Source: an uncultured Ruminococcus sp. (GTDB lineage: Bacteria; Bacillota; Clostridia; Oscillospirales; Ruminococcaceae). From it: a stretch of DNA of 16,359 nt. The translations under genes and the position numbers were made by a program. The DNA is taken from contig CALANW010000142.1 of assembly GCA_937926145.1 (NCBI GenBank), positions 1 through 16,359 of the forward strand, given 5' to 3'. The notes under the pieces are model-generated. The model saw only the letters and a list, made by a program, of their open reading frames with translations. It did no database searches and was not told the DNA's origin. Shown here piece after piece: positions 7,713 through 15,121 of the stretch (position 1 is the stretch's first letter; each line of letters opens with the position of its first letter).

Positions 7713-7748
7713 AAAACGGCAGCTGTTTATATGACAGCTGCCGTTTTC
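7713..7748. terminator. bidirectional intrinsic terminator
   Basis: ACGGCAGCTGT (7716-7726) pairs perfectly with ACAGCTGCCGT (7734-7744) around a 7-base loop, with an A-run on the left and a T-rich run on the right. It ends both the GT2 transcript and the convergent lacZ-GH5 operon, and begins right after the GT2 stop codon. Confidence 0.92.
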
Positions 7749-9056
7749 TTATTTATTGAAGGTTTTCTTTACGGTCTTTTTCTTCTTTGTGGTTTTATTT
7801 GTTGTCTTTTTGTCGGTTTTATTGTCCTTATCATTCGTATTTGCTTTTTCATTGTCGGTAAGCTTTGCTGTCTTTGACGGTGCTATCAATTTCTTGATAA
7901 ACTCGGGATCGCTGAACCTGCAATTCGCCCTGTCACATTCTCCACCCGGTGTATCCCATAGTATTGGACAAGCACCGATATCATACATTGCTTTTGAAAC
8001 AGTCATCATCCAATACTCTTTTAATTCACGGGATTTGTTGTCACCATAACAACCATATTCTCCTACGATAACGGGAATATCCTTATCAATAAAGCTTTGT
8101 TTGAGCATTTTCATATTTGTATCAAGTTCACTAAGATCTTTCTGACTTCCCCATTTTGTAACAGCCTTCCCCCAATCAGCATCCTCACTAAGAAGGCAAA
8201 ATGTAGACGGTGTATAATAATGAACGGAAACCGCCATTCGGTTGGCAGGGTCTTTTGGCATTTTGAAAAGCTCATCACAGGTTCGGTCAATACCGGTATT
8301 ATAGCCCGAAATCAGAAGATGCCGTTTAGGATTGTTTCCGCCGCCCGAACGTATAACATCAACAAACGCCTGATTTACACGATTGGCAAGATCGTAAGAC
8401 AGCTTTTTCTGTTCCTGCGTTCCGCCCCATGGGTTCCATATACTGTCCCAGCCAAGCTCTTCGTTTTGGCTCTCAAAAATAAGCTTATCGGAATAATTTT
8501 CAAATATTTTTGCGATCTGTTTCCACATTGTTTTGTAGCGCTTCATAGATTCCTTTTCATTTTTCGGAAAATCGTTGACCCAACCGTTGTCCCAGTGGAT
8601 ATTTATTATCGCATACATTCCCGAATTGAGCGTCCAGTCAACAACTTCCTTGACACGGGCGGCGTACTCGGAAGAAATAGTATATTTCCCGTCATTTGAC
8701 ATCATATTCGACCAAGCCACAGGTATGCGCAGAACGCCAAAACCTGCATCTGCATAGGTCTTTATCATCTTTTCCGTTACAACGGGACTTCCCCATGCCT
8801 TCTGATAATCATCAGGTGTTTTGCCGTTTATCCAGTCACCACAGGCCTCAAAAGTATTGCCGAGGTTAATGCCGTAACCCATATCACGGACAAGCTCCAT
8901 TGTTGTTATATCACGTATCTCACCATTTTTTGAAGAAGTATTTGAGGCTGAAATATTTTTCCTTGTCAGAGATTCTGCAGAAGCAGAAATATCTGTCCAT
9001 GCTCCGCATGAAAGCATCATTGCCAATGCCAAAATTATCAATAGAAATCTTTTCAT
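7749..9056 (-). CDS. secreted GH5 endoglucanase (cellulase family)
   Basis: The 435-residue protein begins with a signal peptide (MKR, hydrophobic core to about 18, cleavage near ASA at 25-27). A single GH5 TIM barrel follows: GYGINLGNTFEA (60-71), VLRIPVAWSN (108-117), NIHWDNGW (152-159), FESQNEE with acid/base E199 after N198, SVHYYTP with H279, VGEYG with nucleophile E333, and LWDTPGG with W367. These are the expected GH5 landmarks, so it should hydrolyse a beta-1,4-glucan-type polysaccharide outside the cell. No dockerin, CBM or SLH domain is present. Instead the last 35 residues (401-435) hold 13 Lys, 8 Thr and 6 Asn. The ATG at 9056 has a perfect AAGGAGGA; an in-frame upstream start at 9134 would lie inside lacZ and spoil the signal peptide. 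It starts 13 bp after lacZ, in one operon. Exact substrate (cellulose, xyloglucan or mixed glucan) is undetermined. Confidence 0.92.
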   Translation of the reverse strand: MKRFLLIILALAMMLSCGAWTDISASAESLTRKNISASNTSSKNGEIRDITTMELVRDMGYGINLGNTFEACGDWINGKTPDDYQKAWGSPVVTEKMIKTYADAGFGVLRIPVAWSNMMSNDGKYTISSEYAARVKEVVDWTLNSGMYAIINIHWDNGWVNDFPKNEKESMKRYKTMWKQIAKIFENYSDKLIFESQNEELGWDSIWNPWGGTQEQKKLSYDLANRVNQAFVDVIRSGGGNNPKRHLLISGYNTGIDRTCDELFKMPKDPANRMAVSVHYYTPSTFCLLSEDADWGKAVTKWGSQKDLSELDTNMKMLKQSFIDKDIPVIVGEYGCYGDNKSRELKEYWMMTVSKAMYDIGACPILWDTPGGECDRANCRFSDPEFIKKLIAPSKTAKLTDNEKANTNDKDNKTDKKTTNKTTKKKKTVKKTFNK

Positions 9057-9069
9057 AATGTCTTCCTCC

Positions 9070-12000
9070 TTACTGTATTTCAATATGGAAAGCCGCCGAA
9101 ATTTTAGGCAGCGGCAGACGGTATTTCTCCGCAAGTACAGGACCGCAGGCGTTTGAGCCTACACCTGCCATCAGGCTGTCGATGCAGACAACGGTGCTTC
9201 CGCACTTTTCAAGCTCGAAATTATGCTTCTTTTCCGCAAGCTCCTCCTCGGTATATTCCGAAGCATTGAATGAAAAGCTCTCGCCCGAAGTGAATTTCAC
9301 GCTTGTTTCTCCGTCCGAGATGAGCATATATTTGCAGCCGAAGTGCGAGCCGTTTTCCTGCGGACGAATATAGTCCTCGTGCAGTTCGGCGACCGAAGCT
9401 GTAAAATTTCCGATGTAGTCGGCGCGGTGCTTGTCGCAGTAGCTTTCGTATGGGCCATAGCCGAAATAGTCAACTCTGTCGAATCCTATTGGCATGAAAA
9501 GTCTTATGCCGAAGCGCGGCAGGAACGTCACCTTGTTAGAGAATTCCGCTTCGCATCTTATGTCAAGCCCGTCTGCGGAAACGAGATACTTCACGTCCAT
9601 ATATGCGAACGGCTGATGAATACTCCAGCCAAACGACTGACGAAGCGAAATTTCTGCGCCGTCGGCAGTTCTTTCGGCCGAAACGCCGTAGTTTTTGACC
9701 GTATGGCCGTTGAGATGCGCTCTGTACCAGTCGGATTTCATAACGTCATTGTCAACGGGCGCGCGGAAGAAGTTGAAATACAGCGGCTTTTCGAGCAATT
9801 CCCTGCCCTTTGATATTATCGAATCGAACGCTGACAGACGCTTATTGAAGCGATATGAAACCTCACCGACGCTGATATTTACGAAGAAAATTTCGTCCTC
9901 AATGTTTATCTCAGCGGAACTTTTCGGCTTTTCCGAAAGCTTGGTTTCGTCACAAAGCTTCAACTGGTCGAAGCAGACTTCATAACCCTTTTCGCAGTAG
10001 GAAGTGTCAGCCTTTGCCGTGAAGATGAAGCGGATATAGCTTTCCTCACGGCGCTTTTCTGCAGCTTCGGGGACGAAAATTTCAGCTGTTCCCCTTGGCA
10101 AAAGCGTAAAATCGACCTTGCCCGATGCCGAAATCCCGCCGTCAAAGGTTATTTCATAGCGGCAGTCGAAAAGCTCGTCAGCCTTTGCAAAATCAAGATA
10201 GCTTCTGAAGATGAATTTTCCGTCAGCTTCGCCCTTTTCAACACGAACGGGACGGTAGACCTGCTTCACTTCGAGCAGACCCGTGTGCGGCGTTCTGTCG
10301 GGGTATGTCAGCGCGTCCATACAGAAGTTGCCGTCATTGTGCTTTTCGCCGAAATCTCCGCCGTAGCCATACTTCGGCTGTCCGTCAGCAGTTGTGCCGA
10401 GAATACAAGCGTGGTCGCTCCATTCCCACACGAAACCGCCGATAAAGCGTTCGCTCGAATAGAAAGCCTCGTGATAATCTTCAAGGTCGCCGGGGCCGTT
10501 TCCCATAGCGTGACAGTATTCGCAAAGCACAAACGGGCGGTGTTCGTCCTTATTTCCGAGGAAATCCTTCATTCCGTTTATATCCCAGTACATTCCCGAA
10601 ACAACGTCAAGAATATCGAGCGGAGTTTCGTCAAGGCGGTGTGTGCTTTCGTAATGAACGAGCCTTGTATCATCGAGCGACTTTACAAGCTTTGCCGAGG
10701 CGAGCATATTTTCGCCGTAGCCGCTCTCGTTTCCGAGTGACCAGAACACAACGCACGGGCGGTTTATGTCACGCTTCACAAGCGATTCCGCACGGTCGCA
10801 GATCGCCGCCTTAAAACGCTCATCGCAGGCAAGCATCGCGATTCCGCAATAGCTGTTTTCGGCGCTCCACTTGAAGTCGTTGTAGACTTCAACACAGCCG
10901 TGCGACTCCATATCCGCTTCGTCGATAACATAAAGTCCGTACTCATCGCAAAGCTGATAGAACAGCGGCGAATTCGGATAATGCGATGTTCTCACGGCGT
11001 TGATGTTGTGCTTTTTCATAAGAACGATGTCTTTTTTCATCTGCTCATAAGAAGCATAGTAACCCGTTTCGGGATAGCTGTCATGGCGGTTCACGCCAAG
11101 GAATTTCACGGCTTTGCCGTTTATCTTCATAACGCCGTCACGAACGCAGACGTTCCTGAAACCGACTTTTTCACCTATCGCTTCTTCGCCTGCGTTGATT
11201 TTCAGCGAGTAAAGATGCGGTGTTTCAGCCGACCAGAGTTTCGGAGCATCAACTTCGACGCTTACCGTTTCGCCGTCCTTTGCCGAGAAATTTGCAAGCT
11301 TATTTTCGCCGTCATAAAGCTCGGCTTCAACGTCACAACCGCAAGGTGTAAAGATAAGCTTTGCCGATGCATTATCGTCCGACAGTTCGGTTTTTACAAC
11401 ATAATTTTCAAGCCGCTTTTCTGGACGCGAGAGGACGTAAACATCACGGAAAATTCCCGATAATCTGAACTTGTCCTGATCCTCAAGATATGTTCCGTCA
11501 CACCATTTCAGCACTGCCGCAGTTATGACGTTTTCGCCCTCGTGCAGAAGCGAGGTTATATCGAACTCCGATGTGCTGTGCGAAACCTGCGAGTAGCCTG
11601 CAAATTCGCCGTTGATATAGAGGTAAATACAGCTGTCAGCGCCCTCAAAAACGAGAATTTTTCTCATTCCGTCCGATTTGTGATTATAGCTTCGGCTGTA
11701 AACTCCGACGGGGATATCATCGGGAACAAACGGCGGATCGAACGGGATAGGGTAGCAGACGTTCGTGTACTGCGGTTTGTCGTAGCCGTGAAGCTGCCAG
11801 TTCGACGGAACGGGTATCGTTTCCGTAAATGGCACGTCAACGAAATCGTCCTCCAAGTCAATGATGCTGTCATAATAGCGGAAGTTCCATTCGCCGTTGA
11901 GAAGCTCGAAGCGCTCCGACTTTTCCCTGCTTTCAAACGGGTTCTGCGCCTTTGCAAATGGGATAAAGTAACAATGCTTTCCGAGCGTTCCGATGTGGAG

Positions 12001-12072
12001 CTGCTGAGGGTCTTCGTGGTATATCATTCTGCTTTTTGGTGAGCCTTTTGCGGAAATCTGTTCAATATTCAT
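9070..12072 (-). CDS. lacZ: GH2 beta-galactosidase (LacZ-type)
   Basis: This 1000-residue protein has the five-domain LacZ layout: N-terminal jelly roll including PVPSNWQLHGYDKPQYTN (about 87-104), an Ig-like domain, the TIM barrel, a second Ig-like domain, and the C-terminal beta-sandwich (about 730-1000). Catalytic landmarks are VNRHDSYPETG (327-337), VRTSHYPN (360-367), VVFWSLGNESGYG with acid/base E449, and RPFVLCEYCHAMGNGPGD with nucleophile E518. Length is close to E. coli LacZ. No signal peptide is present, so it is cytosolic and hydrolyses terminal beta-galactosides imported as oligosaccharides. It is first in an operon with the secreted GH5, which hints at galactose-bearing plant glycans such as xyloglucan (inference). 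The ATG is preceded by AAAGGAA. The promoter overlaps that of the divergent AraC-type regulator. Confidence 0.95.
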   Translation of the reverse strand: MNIEQISAKGSPKSRMIYHEDPQQLHIGTLGKHCYFIPFAKAQNPFESREKSERFELLNGEWNFRYYDSIIDLEDDFVDVPFTETIPVPSNWQLHGYDKPQYTNVCYPIPFDPPFVPDDIPVGVYSRSYNHKSDGMRKILVFEGADSCIYLYINGEFAGYSQVSHSTSEFDITSLLHEGENVITAAVLKWCDGTYLEDQDKFRLSGIFRDVYVLSRPEKRLENYVVKTELSDDNASAKLIFTPCGCDVEAELYDGENKLANFSAKDGETVSVEVDAPKLWSAETPHLYSLKINAGEEAIGEKVGFRNVCVRDGVMKINGKAVKFLGVNRHDSYPETGYYASYEQMKKDIVLMKKHNINAVRTSHYPNSPLFYQLCDEYGLYVIDEADMESHGCVEVYNDFKWSAENSYCGIAMLACDERFKAAICDRAESLVKRDINRPCVVFWSLGNESGYGENMLASAKLVKSLDDTRLVHYESTHRLDETPLDILDVVSGMYWDINGMKDFLGNKDEHRPFVLCEYCHAMGNGPGDLEDYHEAFYSSERFIGGFVWEWSDHACILGTTADGQPKYGYGGDFGEKHNDGNFCMDALTYPDRTPHTGLLEVKQVYRPVRVEKGEADGKFIFRSYLDFAKADELFDCRYEITFDGGISASGKVDFTLLPRGTAEIFVPEAAEKRREESYIRFIFTAKADTSYCEKGYEVCFDQLKLCDETKLSEKPKSSAEINIEDEIFFVNISVGEVSYRFNKRLSAFDSIISKGRELLEKPLYFNFFRAPVDNDVMKSDWYRAHLNGHTVKNYGVSAERTADGAEISLRQSFGWSIHQPFAYMDVKYLVSADGLDIRCEAEFSNKVTFLPRFGIRLFMPIGFDRVDYFGYGPYESYCDKHRADYIGNFTASVAELHEDYIRPQENGSHFGCKYMLISDGETSVKFTSGESFSFNASEYTEEELAEKKHNFELEKCGSTVVCIDSLMAGVGSNACGPVLAEKYRLPLPKISAAFHIEIQ

Positions 12073-12108
12073 ATTCGGCCGTTCCTTTCGTTGTATGATG
12101 TTGAATAC

Positions 12109-12137
12109 ATTTTAACACATCTTGACTTTGCCGTCAA
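12109..12137 (-). promoter_or_regulatory. putative sigma-A promoter for the lacZ-GH5 operon
   Basis: On the minus strand TTGACG (12137-12132), 17 bp, TAAAAT (12114-12109). The start site would be near 12102, giving a leader of about 30 bases. It overlaps the divergent araC promoter, so the two probably exclude each other. Confidence 0.72.
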
Positions 12138-12150
12138 TAGATGATATTAT
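12122..12150 (+). promoter_or_regulatory. putative sigma-A promoter for the AraC-type regulator
   Basis: TTGACT (12122-12127), 17 bp, TATTAT (12145-12150). The start site would be near 12157, about 30 bases before the TTG start codon. The -35 boxes of this and the opposite promoter form the inverted repeat TTGAC-6-GTCAA at 12122-12137. Confidence 0.72.
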
Positions 12151-12186
12151 AAAAATATAACAATATGAATATGGAGGAAAAATATT

Positions 12187-12993
12187 TTGTTCTTCTGTGA
12201 CTATCCTATCCTGCGGGGCGAAAAGGAGCTTCCGCTTTTTCTTCTGAATATGGGGCAGCAGCACTGTCAGGATCATATCGTCCGAACGGAGGGTTACCCC
12301 AATCCGCAGATACTCTACTGCACAAAGGGCAGCGGAACTCTGCTCATTGACGGTGAAACACATATTATCCCACCCAACACAGCTTTGTTCCTGCCTGCGT
12401 TTTATCCGCATGAATACTTCCCGAACGGGGATATCTGGGACATACATTGGATAGTTCCCTCGGGGTATGCTTCGGACGATATCCTGCGGCATTTCGGATT
12501 GACAAAGCCGAGCATCTTCCCTCTTTCGGAAACGAAAATGCTTGAACATATCTTCCGTAAAATGCACGAAGCCCTCCGCGCGGATTCCGTTTTCGGGAAC
12601 TACCGCGCATCGGGCTTCTTGTACGATTTTCTTATTGAATTTTATCGGCTCATATCCGCTGAAACGGCTTCGGGCGCGCCTAACTCAGCGCTGATGAAAG
12701 CCGTTGACTATATCAATTTCAACTTCGCATCGGAAATAACTATGGACGATCTCTGCGCCGTTTCGGGCGTGTCAAAGCAGTATCTTTGCCTGCTTTTCAA
12801 GAACACTTTGGCTTCGCGCCCCATGGAATACATCGCAAAGCGCCGAATACAAGCCGCAAAAGAGCTTCTTATCAGCACAGACAAAGGCATCGAGGAAATT
12901 TCCGAGGAAGTCGGCTTCTGCACGGCGAGCTATTTCTGCAAGCTTTTCAAACGTTATGAAGGAATGACACCGTCAGCGTTCAGGCGTTCGTAA
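12187..12993 (+). CDS. AraC/XylS-family transcriptional regulator
   Basis: The 268-residue protein has an N-terminal cupin-type sensing domain (about 15-95, with GSGTLLIDGETHIIPPNTALFLP split over 48-70) and a C-terminal double helix-turn-helix. The first HTH is ITMDDLCAVSGVSKQYLCLLF (about 184-204, read as ITMDDLCAVSG and SKQYLCLLF) and the second spans about 234-256, ending FCKLFKRYEGMTPSAFRR. Such proteins usually activate nearby sugar-use genes when their sugar binds the cupin. It is divergent from lacZ-GH5, so it most likely controls that operon and itself. The start is TTG 12187 with GGAGG at 12173-12177, nine bases upstream; no in-frame ATG is available because a stop lies at 12166. 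It overlaps the convergent HPP-like gene by 21 bp. Confidence 0.93.
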   Translation: MFFCDYPILRGEKELPLFLLNMGQQHCQDHIVRTEGYPNPQILYCTKGSGTLLIDGETHIIPPNTALFLPAFYPHEYFPNGDIWDIHWIVPSGYASDDILRHFGLTKPSIFPLSETKMLEHIFRKMHEALRADSVFGNYRASGFLYDFLIEFYRLISAETASGAPNSALMKAVDYINFNFASEITMDDLCAVSGVSKQYLCLLFKNTLASRPMEYIAKRRIQAAKELLISTDKGIEEISEEVGFCTASYFCKLFKRYEGMTPSAFRRS

Positions 12994-13908
12994 CTCGGAT
13001 GTTTTCCCGAAAATTCTTCCCACTAAAATGAAAAATATCGTTCCTGCCGCTATCTGCAAAGGGTATGTAATTACCGCTTCTTCGGGTATGAGAAACGCCA
13101 GCACGGACAGCGCCGCGGCAGGCGGAACAAACAGCTTTGCCGACTTCATAATTATGCAGACAATGAGCATCGCCACCCCTGCCGCAACGAACATTTTCCA
13201 GCCGAGCAGCAAAAAAACGAACCTGCACACCGCTCCGATAAGCGCACAGCCGACTATCAAAAGAATTATTGCAGCAGGCTTTTTCTGCACCGCAGAACCC
13301 TTTCGGCAAAACTCGGTGAACGCTACAAGAAGCGGCGGTGCGACCGCAAGTTTGAACCCCGTTCCGACAGCCAAAACTATCGCAATGCTGCCGATGAGCC
13401 ACCTTGCCGCAATTAAGATTATGGCGTTTTTATCGGGCATAGGTTCGGGCGAAAACTCCGTTTTTTCGGCTATCCCAAGCTTCTCAATAAACAGCCTTTC
13501 CATAAGTATAAGAAACGTCAGCACAGCCGCCGCTATCGGATATATCACCGAATTTGTCCCGAGCATAACGGGCAGAACAACGGACGAGATAACGGGTGCA
13601 AAGGTCGTTCCAGAAAAACGGAACAACAGCGAAGCCGCTAAAAATGCGATGCAAAGCTTCATACTGATTGAAAACGGAACAAACATCGATATGAGCAGAC
13701 CCATTACCGAGCCTATGCATATCAGCACAAACAGCCGCAGCTTGCTCGTTTTCCAAGCGAATTTCGGCGCAATGAGCGCACCTGCCGCGATTGCCGCTAT
13801 CTCGGGGAAAAGTATCTCTTTTTCGCCCGAAAGCTCCGCCGCGGCTGTCATAAGCATAACTGTCAGAACTGCAAGTGCTGTCGGCAGTATCTTTTCCGGC
13901 TTTGTCAT
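12973..13908 (-). CDS. HPP-like integral membrane protein with internal duplication
   Basis: The 311-residue protein is almost entirely hydrophobic, with about ten predicted membrane segments. Its two halves resemble each other: FPEIAAIAAGALIAP (34-48) against APPLLVAFTEF (188-198), and FAPVISSVVLPVMLG followed by YPIAAAVLTFLIL (about 103-135) against FVPPAAALSVLAFLIPEE followed by YPLQIAAGTIFFILVG (about 262-297). The small-residue PP loops and four-helix repeat unit resemble the HPP family of membrane proteins (nitrite-transport-related in cyanobacteria and plants), but the identification is by eye. The ATG has AGGGGT seven bases upstream. It is a single gene whose 3' end overlaps araC on the other strand by 21 bp. 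Its leader contains a hairpin at 13930-13956. Transported substrate, if any, is unknown. Confidence 0.7.
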   Translation of the reverse strand: MTKPEKILPTALAVLTVMLMTAAAELSGEKEILFPEIAAIAAGALIAPKFAWKTSKLRLFVLICIGSVMGLLISMFVPFSISMKLCIAFLAASLLFRFSGTTFAPVISSVVLPVMLGTNSVIYPIAAAVLTFLILMERLFIEKLGIAEKTEFSPEPMPDKNAIILIAARWLIGSIAIVLAVGTGFKLAVAPPLLVAFTEFCRKGSAVQKKPAAIILLIVGCALIGAVCRFVFLLLGWKMFVAAGVAMLIVCIIMKSAKLFVPPAAALSVLAFLIPEEAVITYPLQIAAGTIFFILVGRIFGKTSELRTPER

Positions 13909-13929
13909 GTCAGTACCCCTTTATTTCAG

Positions 13930-13956
13930 CTCCCGTATAGAATATCTCAACGGGAG
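13930..13956. promoter_or_regulatory. hairpin in the leader of the HPP-like gene
   Basis: CTCCCGT (13930-13936) pairs with ACGGGAG (13950-13956) around a 13-base loop, 21 bases before the minus-strand start codon. It lies inside the predicted leader RNA. On the plus strand the hairpin is followed by TTTCTGCTTTTT and could act as a weak terminator for antisense transcripts coming from araC. Confidence 0.45.
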
Positions 13957-13977
13957 TTTCTGCTTTTTATGGGTACA

Positions 13978-14006
13978 ATTATACAGCATTTTCGGCAGAA
14001 AATCAA
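13978..14006 (-). promoter_or_regulatory. putative sigma-A promoter for the HPP-like gene
   Basis: On the minus strand TTGATT (14006-14001), 17 bp, TATAAT (13983-13978). The start site would be near 13971, giving a leader of about 63 bases. The palindromic element at 14013-14132 abuts its upstream side. Confidence 0.72.
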
Positions 14007-14012
14007 CTTTTT

Positions 14013-14132
14013 ATACTAAACATCATTTAAAATTCGGAAAAATTCAAACCGATAATCTCGCAGCTGTTTTTAACAGGCTTATATTGGATCTCGGCACAGA
14101 TTTTTTTCCTTTATTTTATTGGTGTTTAGTAT
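14013..14132. mobile_element. 120-bp degenerate palindrome, MITE-like
   Basis: The ends ATACTAAACATC (14013-14024) and GGTGTTTAGTAT (14121-14132) are inverted repeats with one mismatch. The next 30 or so bases of each arm remain loosely complementary, for example AAAAT..GGAAAAA on the left against the same motif read backwards on the right. Taking TACTAA...TTAGTA as the element, both flanks carry the direct repeat TTA. The TACTAA end is shared with the element at 1335-1436. It contains no gene. It may be an older, more decayed copy of the same non-autonomous family. Confidence 0.5.
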
Positions 14133-14135
14133 TAG

Positions 14136-14162
14136 AAACCACAGAGAGTGGTTTTCATTTTT
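14136..14162 (+). terminator. terminator-like hairpin, plus strand
   Basis: AAACCAC (14136-14142) pairs with GTGGTTT (14148-14154) over a 5-base loop and is followed by TCATTTTTTT. No plus-strand gene ends nearby; the closest is araC at 12993. It could stop long antisense transcripts. Confidence 0.4.
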
Positions 14163-14169
14163 TTGCTCT

Positions 14170-14220
14170 AAAAAAGCGTTCTTCTCAATGTTCAAAAGCT
14201 GAACATTGTAAAAGAACGCT
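14170..14220 (-). terminator. intrinsic terminator of the lipoprotein gene
   Basis: A long stem formed by AGCGTTCTT (14175-14183) with AAGAACGCT (14212-14220), and CAATGTTC (14186-14193) with GAACATTG (14201-14208), is followed on the minus strand by TTTTTT (14175-14170). It lies 22 bp past the lipoprotein stop codon. Confidence 0.92.
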
Positions 14221-14242
14221 GTTTGTCTGATTGTTTGATTTT

Positions 14243-15019
14243 TTAATTTTCTTCGTATTCTATTCCGGAAGCAAATCCAATACTGTCAAGTTTCCACATT
14301 TCGTCAACAGTATCTCTTACCATTTGATATTCTCTTATACTTCCGCCATATTCAAAACGATCTTCGTCAGCTATCCAAACGACCGCACTTGTATCGCTGT
14401 ACGAGATAATCCCTGCATTCTCATAATCAAGATATTGGCTCTTTTTTTGTATCGGGTTAACGATAAGATTTGCAAGCCAGCCGTCTATCATTTTGAAATG
14501 CGGATTATCTCCCGAAAACATAATATCTTTGAGTTCTTCATCCGATGCCCATGATTCAGTCACACATTTTCTTGCAACATTATACATTTCATCAAGATCA
14601 GTTGCAACTTTCTCATATACCGCATGATATTCAATTTCATTTTCATAAACCGTTTCAAGTATAAGATCGTCAGTGCAAAAATCGGACATATTATCTGCCA
14701 TTACTAATGACGTTATCTCATCGCAGTATATAATATCACTTATCAGCTCAATTCGCTGCGATCTTGTGATATCGGCACAGCTCACACACGCATATCGGTT
14801 TTCAAGCCAATCGTATCTGTCACCGACAATATCGGTAAGCTTCGTTCTGACTGCCTGTGTTTCCGATGCTGTAGGTTCAGTTTCAGCCGCCGCACTTTCG
14901 GAAACAGTTACCTCTTCTGTTTCTGCCACACTCCCGCTGTTATCTTCCCCACTTCCGCAGGCTGTCAGCATAGCCGCTGCAAGCATCATCGCAATTATCG
15001 AAAACTTTGATCCTTTCAT
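14243..15019 (-). CDS. Cys-anchored lipoprotein of unknown function
   Basis: The 258-residue protein has a lipoprotein signal peptide (MKGSKF, hydrophobic stretch 8-17, lipobox LTAC with Cys21). A disordered Glu/Thr/Ser/Ala-rich linker (about 24-57) leads into a folded domain of about 200 residues that I do not recognise. That domain has a Cys pair (CVSCAD, about 78-83), an amphipathic helical middle and a beta-rich end, with VVWIADEDRF and YQMVRDTVDEMWKLDSIGF reminiscent of the stress-type folds seen in many Ruminococcus lipoproteins. It should be tethered to the outer face of the membrane. The ATG is preceded by AAAGGATA, and the unit is monocistronic between its own promoter and terminator. 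Codon use is more AT-rich than in the enzymes of the window. Confidence 0.85.
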   Translation of the reverse strand: MKGSKFSIIAMMLAAAMLTACGSGEDNSGSVAETEEVTVSESAAAETEPTASETQAVRTKLTDIVGDRYDWLENRYACVSCADITRSQRIELISDIIYCDEITSLVMADNMSDFCTDDLILETVYENEIEYHAVYEKVATDLDEMYNVARKCVTESWASDEELKDIMFSGDNPHFKMIDGWLANLIVNPIQKKSQYLDYENAGIISYSDTSAVVWIADEDRFEYGGSIREYQMVRDTVDEMWKLDSIGFASGIEYEEN

Positions 15020-15056
15020 TTTACCATATCCTTTCTATTTTTCTTAATTGTATCAT

Positions 15057-15085
15057 ATCATATTGTCCAAAAGGTATGCTGACAG
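15057..15085 (-). promoter_or_regulatory. putative promoter for the lipoprotein gene
   Basis: On the minus strand CTGTCA (15085-15080), 17 bp, TATGAT (15062-15057). Overlapping TATGAT/TACAAT-like boxes follow, so the exact -10 is ambiguous. Confidence 0.5.
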
Positions 15086-15087
15086 CT

Positions 15088-15121
15088 AAAAACCTCCCAT
15101 ATAAAATACAGGAGGGATTTT
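15088..15121 (-). terminator. intrinsic terminator of the MerR-type gene
   Basis: On the minus strand CCTCC and GGAGG form a short stem around a loop of about 13 bases, followed by TTTTT at 15092-15088. A flanking A-run on the other side allows longer pairing. It starts directly at the stop codon of the regulator. Confidence 0.75.

Noticed and set aside
9057..9134. Upstream start adding 26 residues to the GH5 enzyme
   Set aside because: It would lie within lacZ and put a basic, non-hydrophobic extension before the signal peptide; the strong AAGGAGGA supports ATG 9056.
9343..12042. Several plus-strand open frames opposite lacZ
   Set aside because: They are shadows of the well-supported GH2 gene, lack ribosome sites and show no family motifs.
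12165..12200. Eleven-codon mini-frame overlapping the araC-type start
   Set aside because: No ribosome site of its own; the GGAGG inside it serves the TTG start at 12187.
13028..14230. Plus-strand open frame of 400 codons across the HPP-like gene and the palindromic element
   Set aside because: No ribosome site before its ATG, Ser/Ala/Thr-rich composition typical of an antisense shadow, and it runs through the MITE-like element and terminators.
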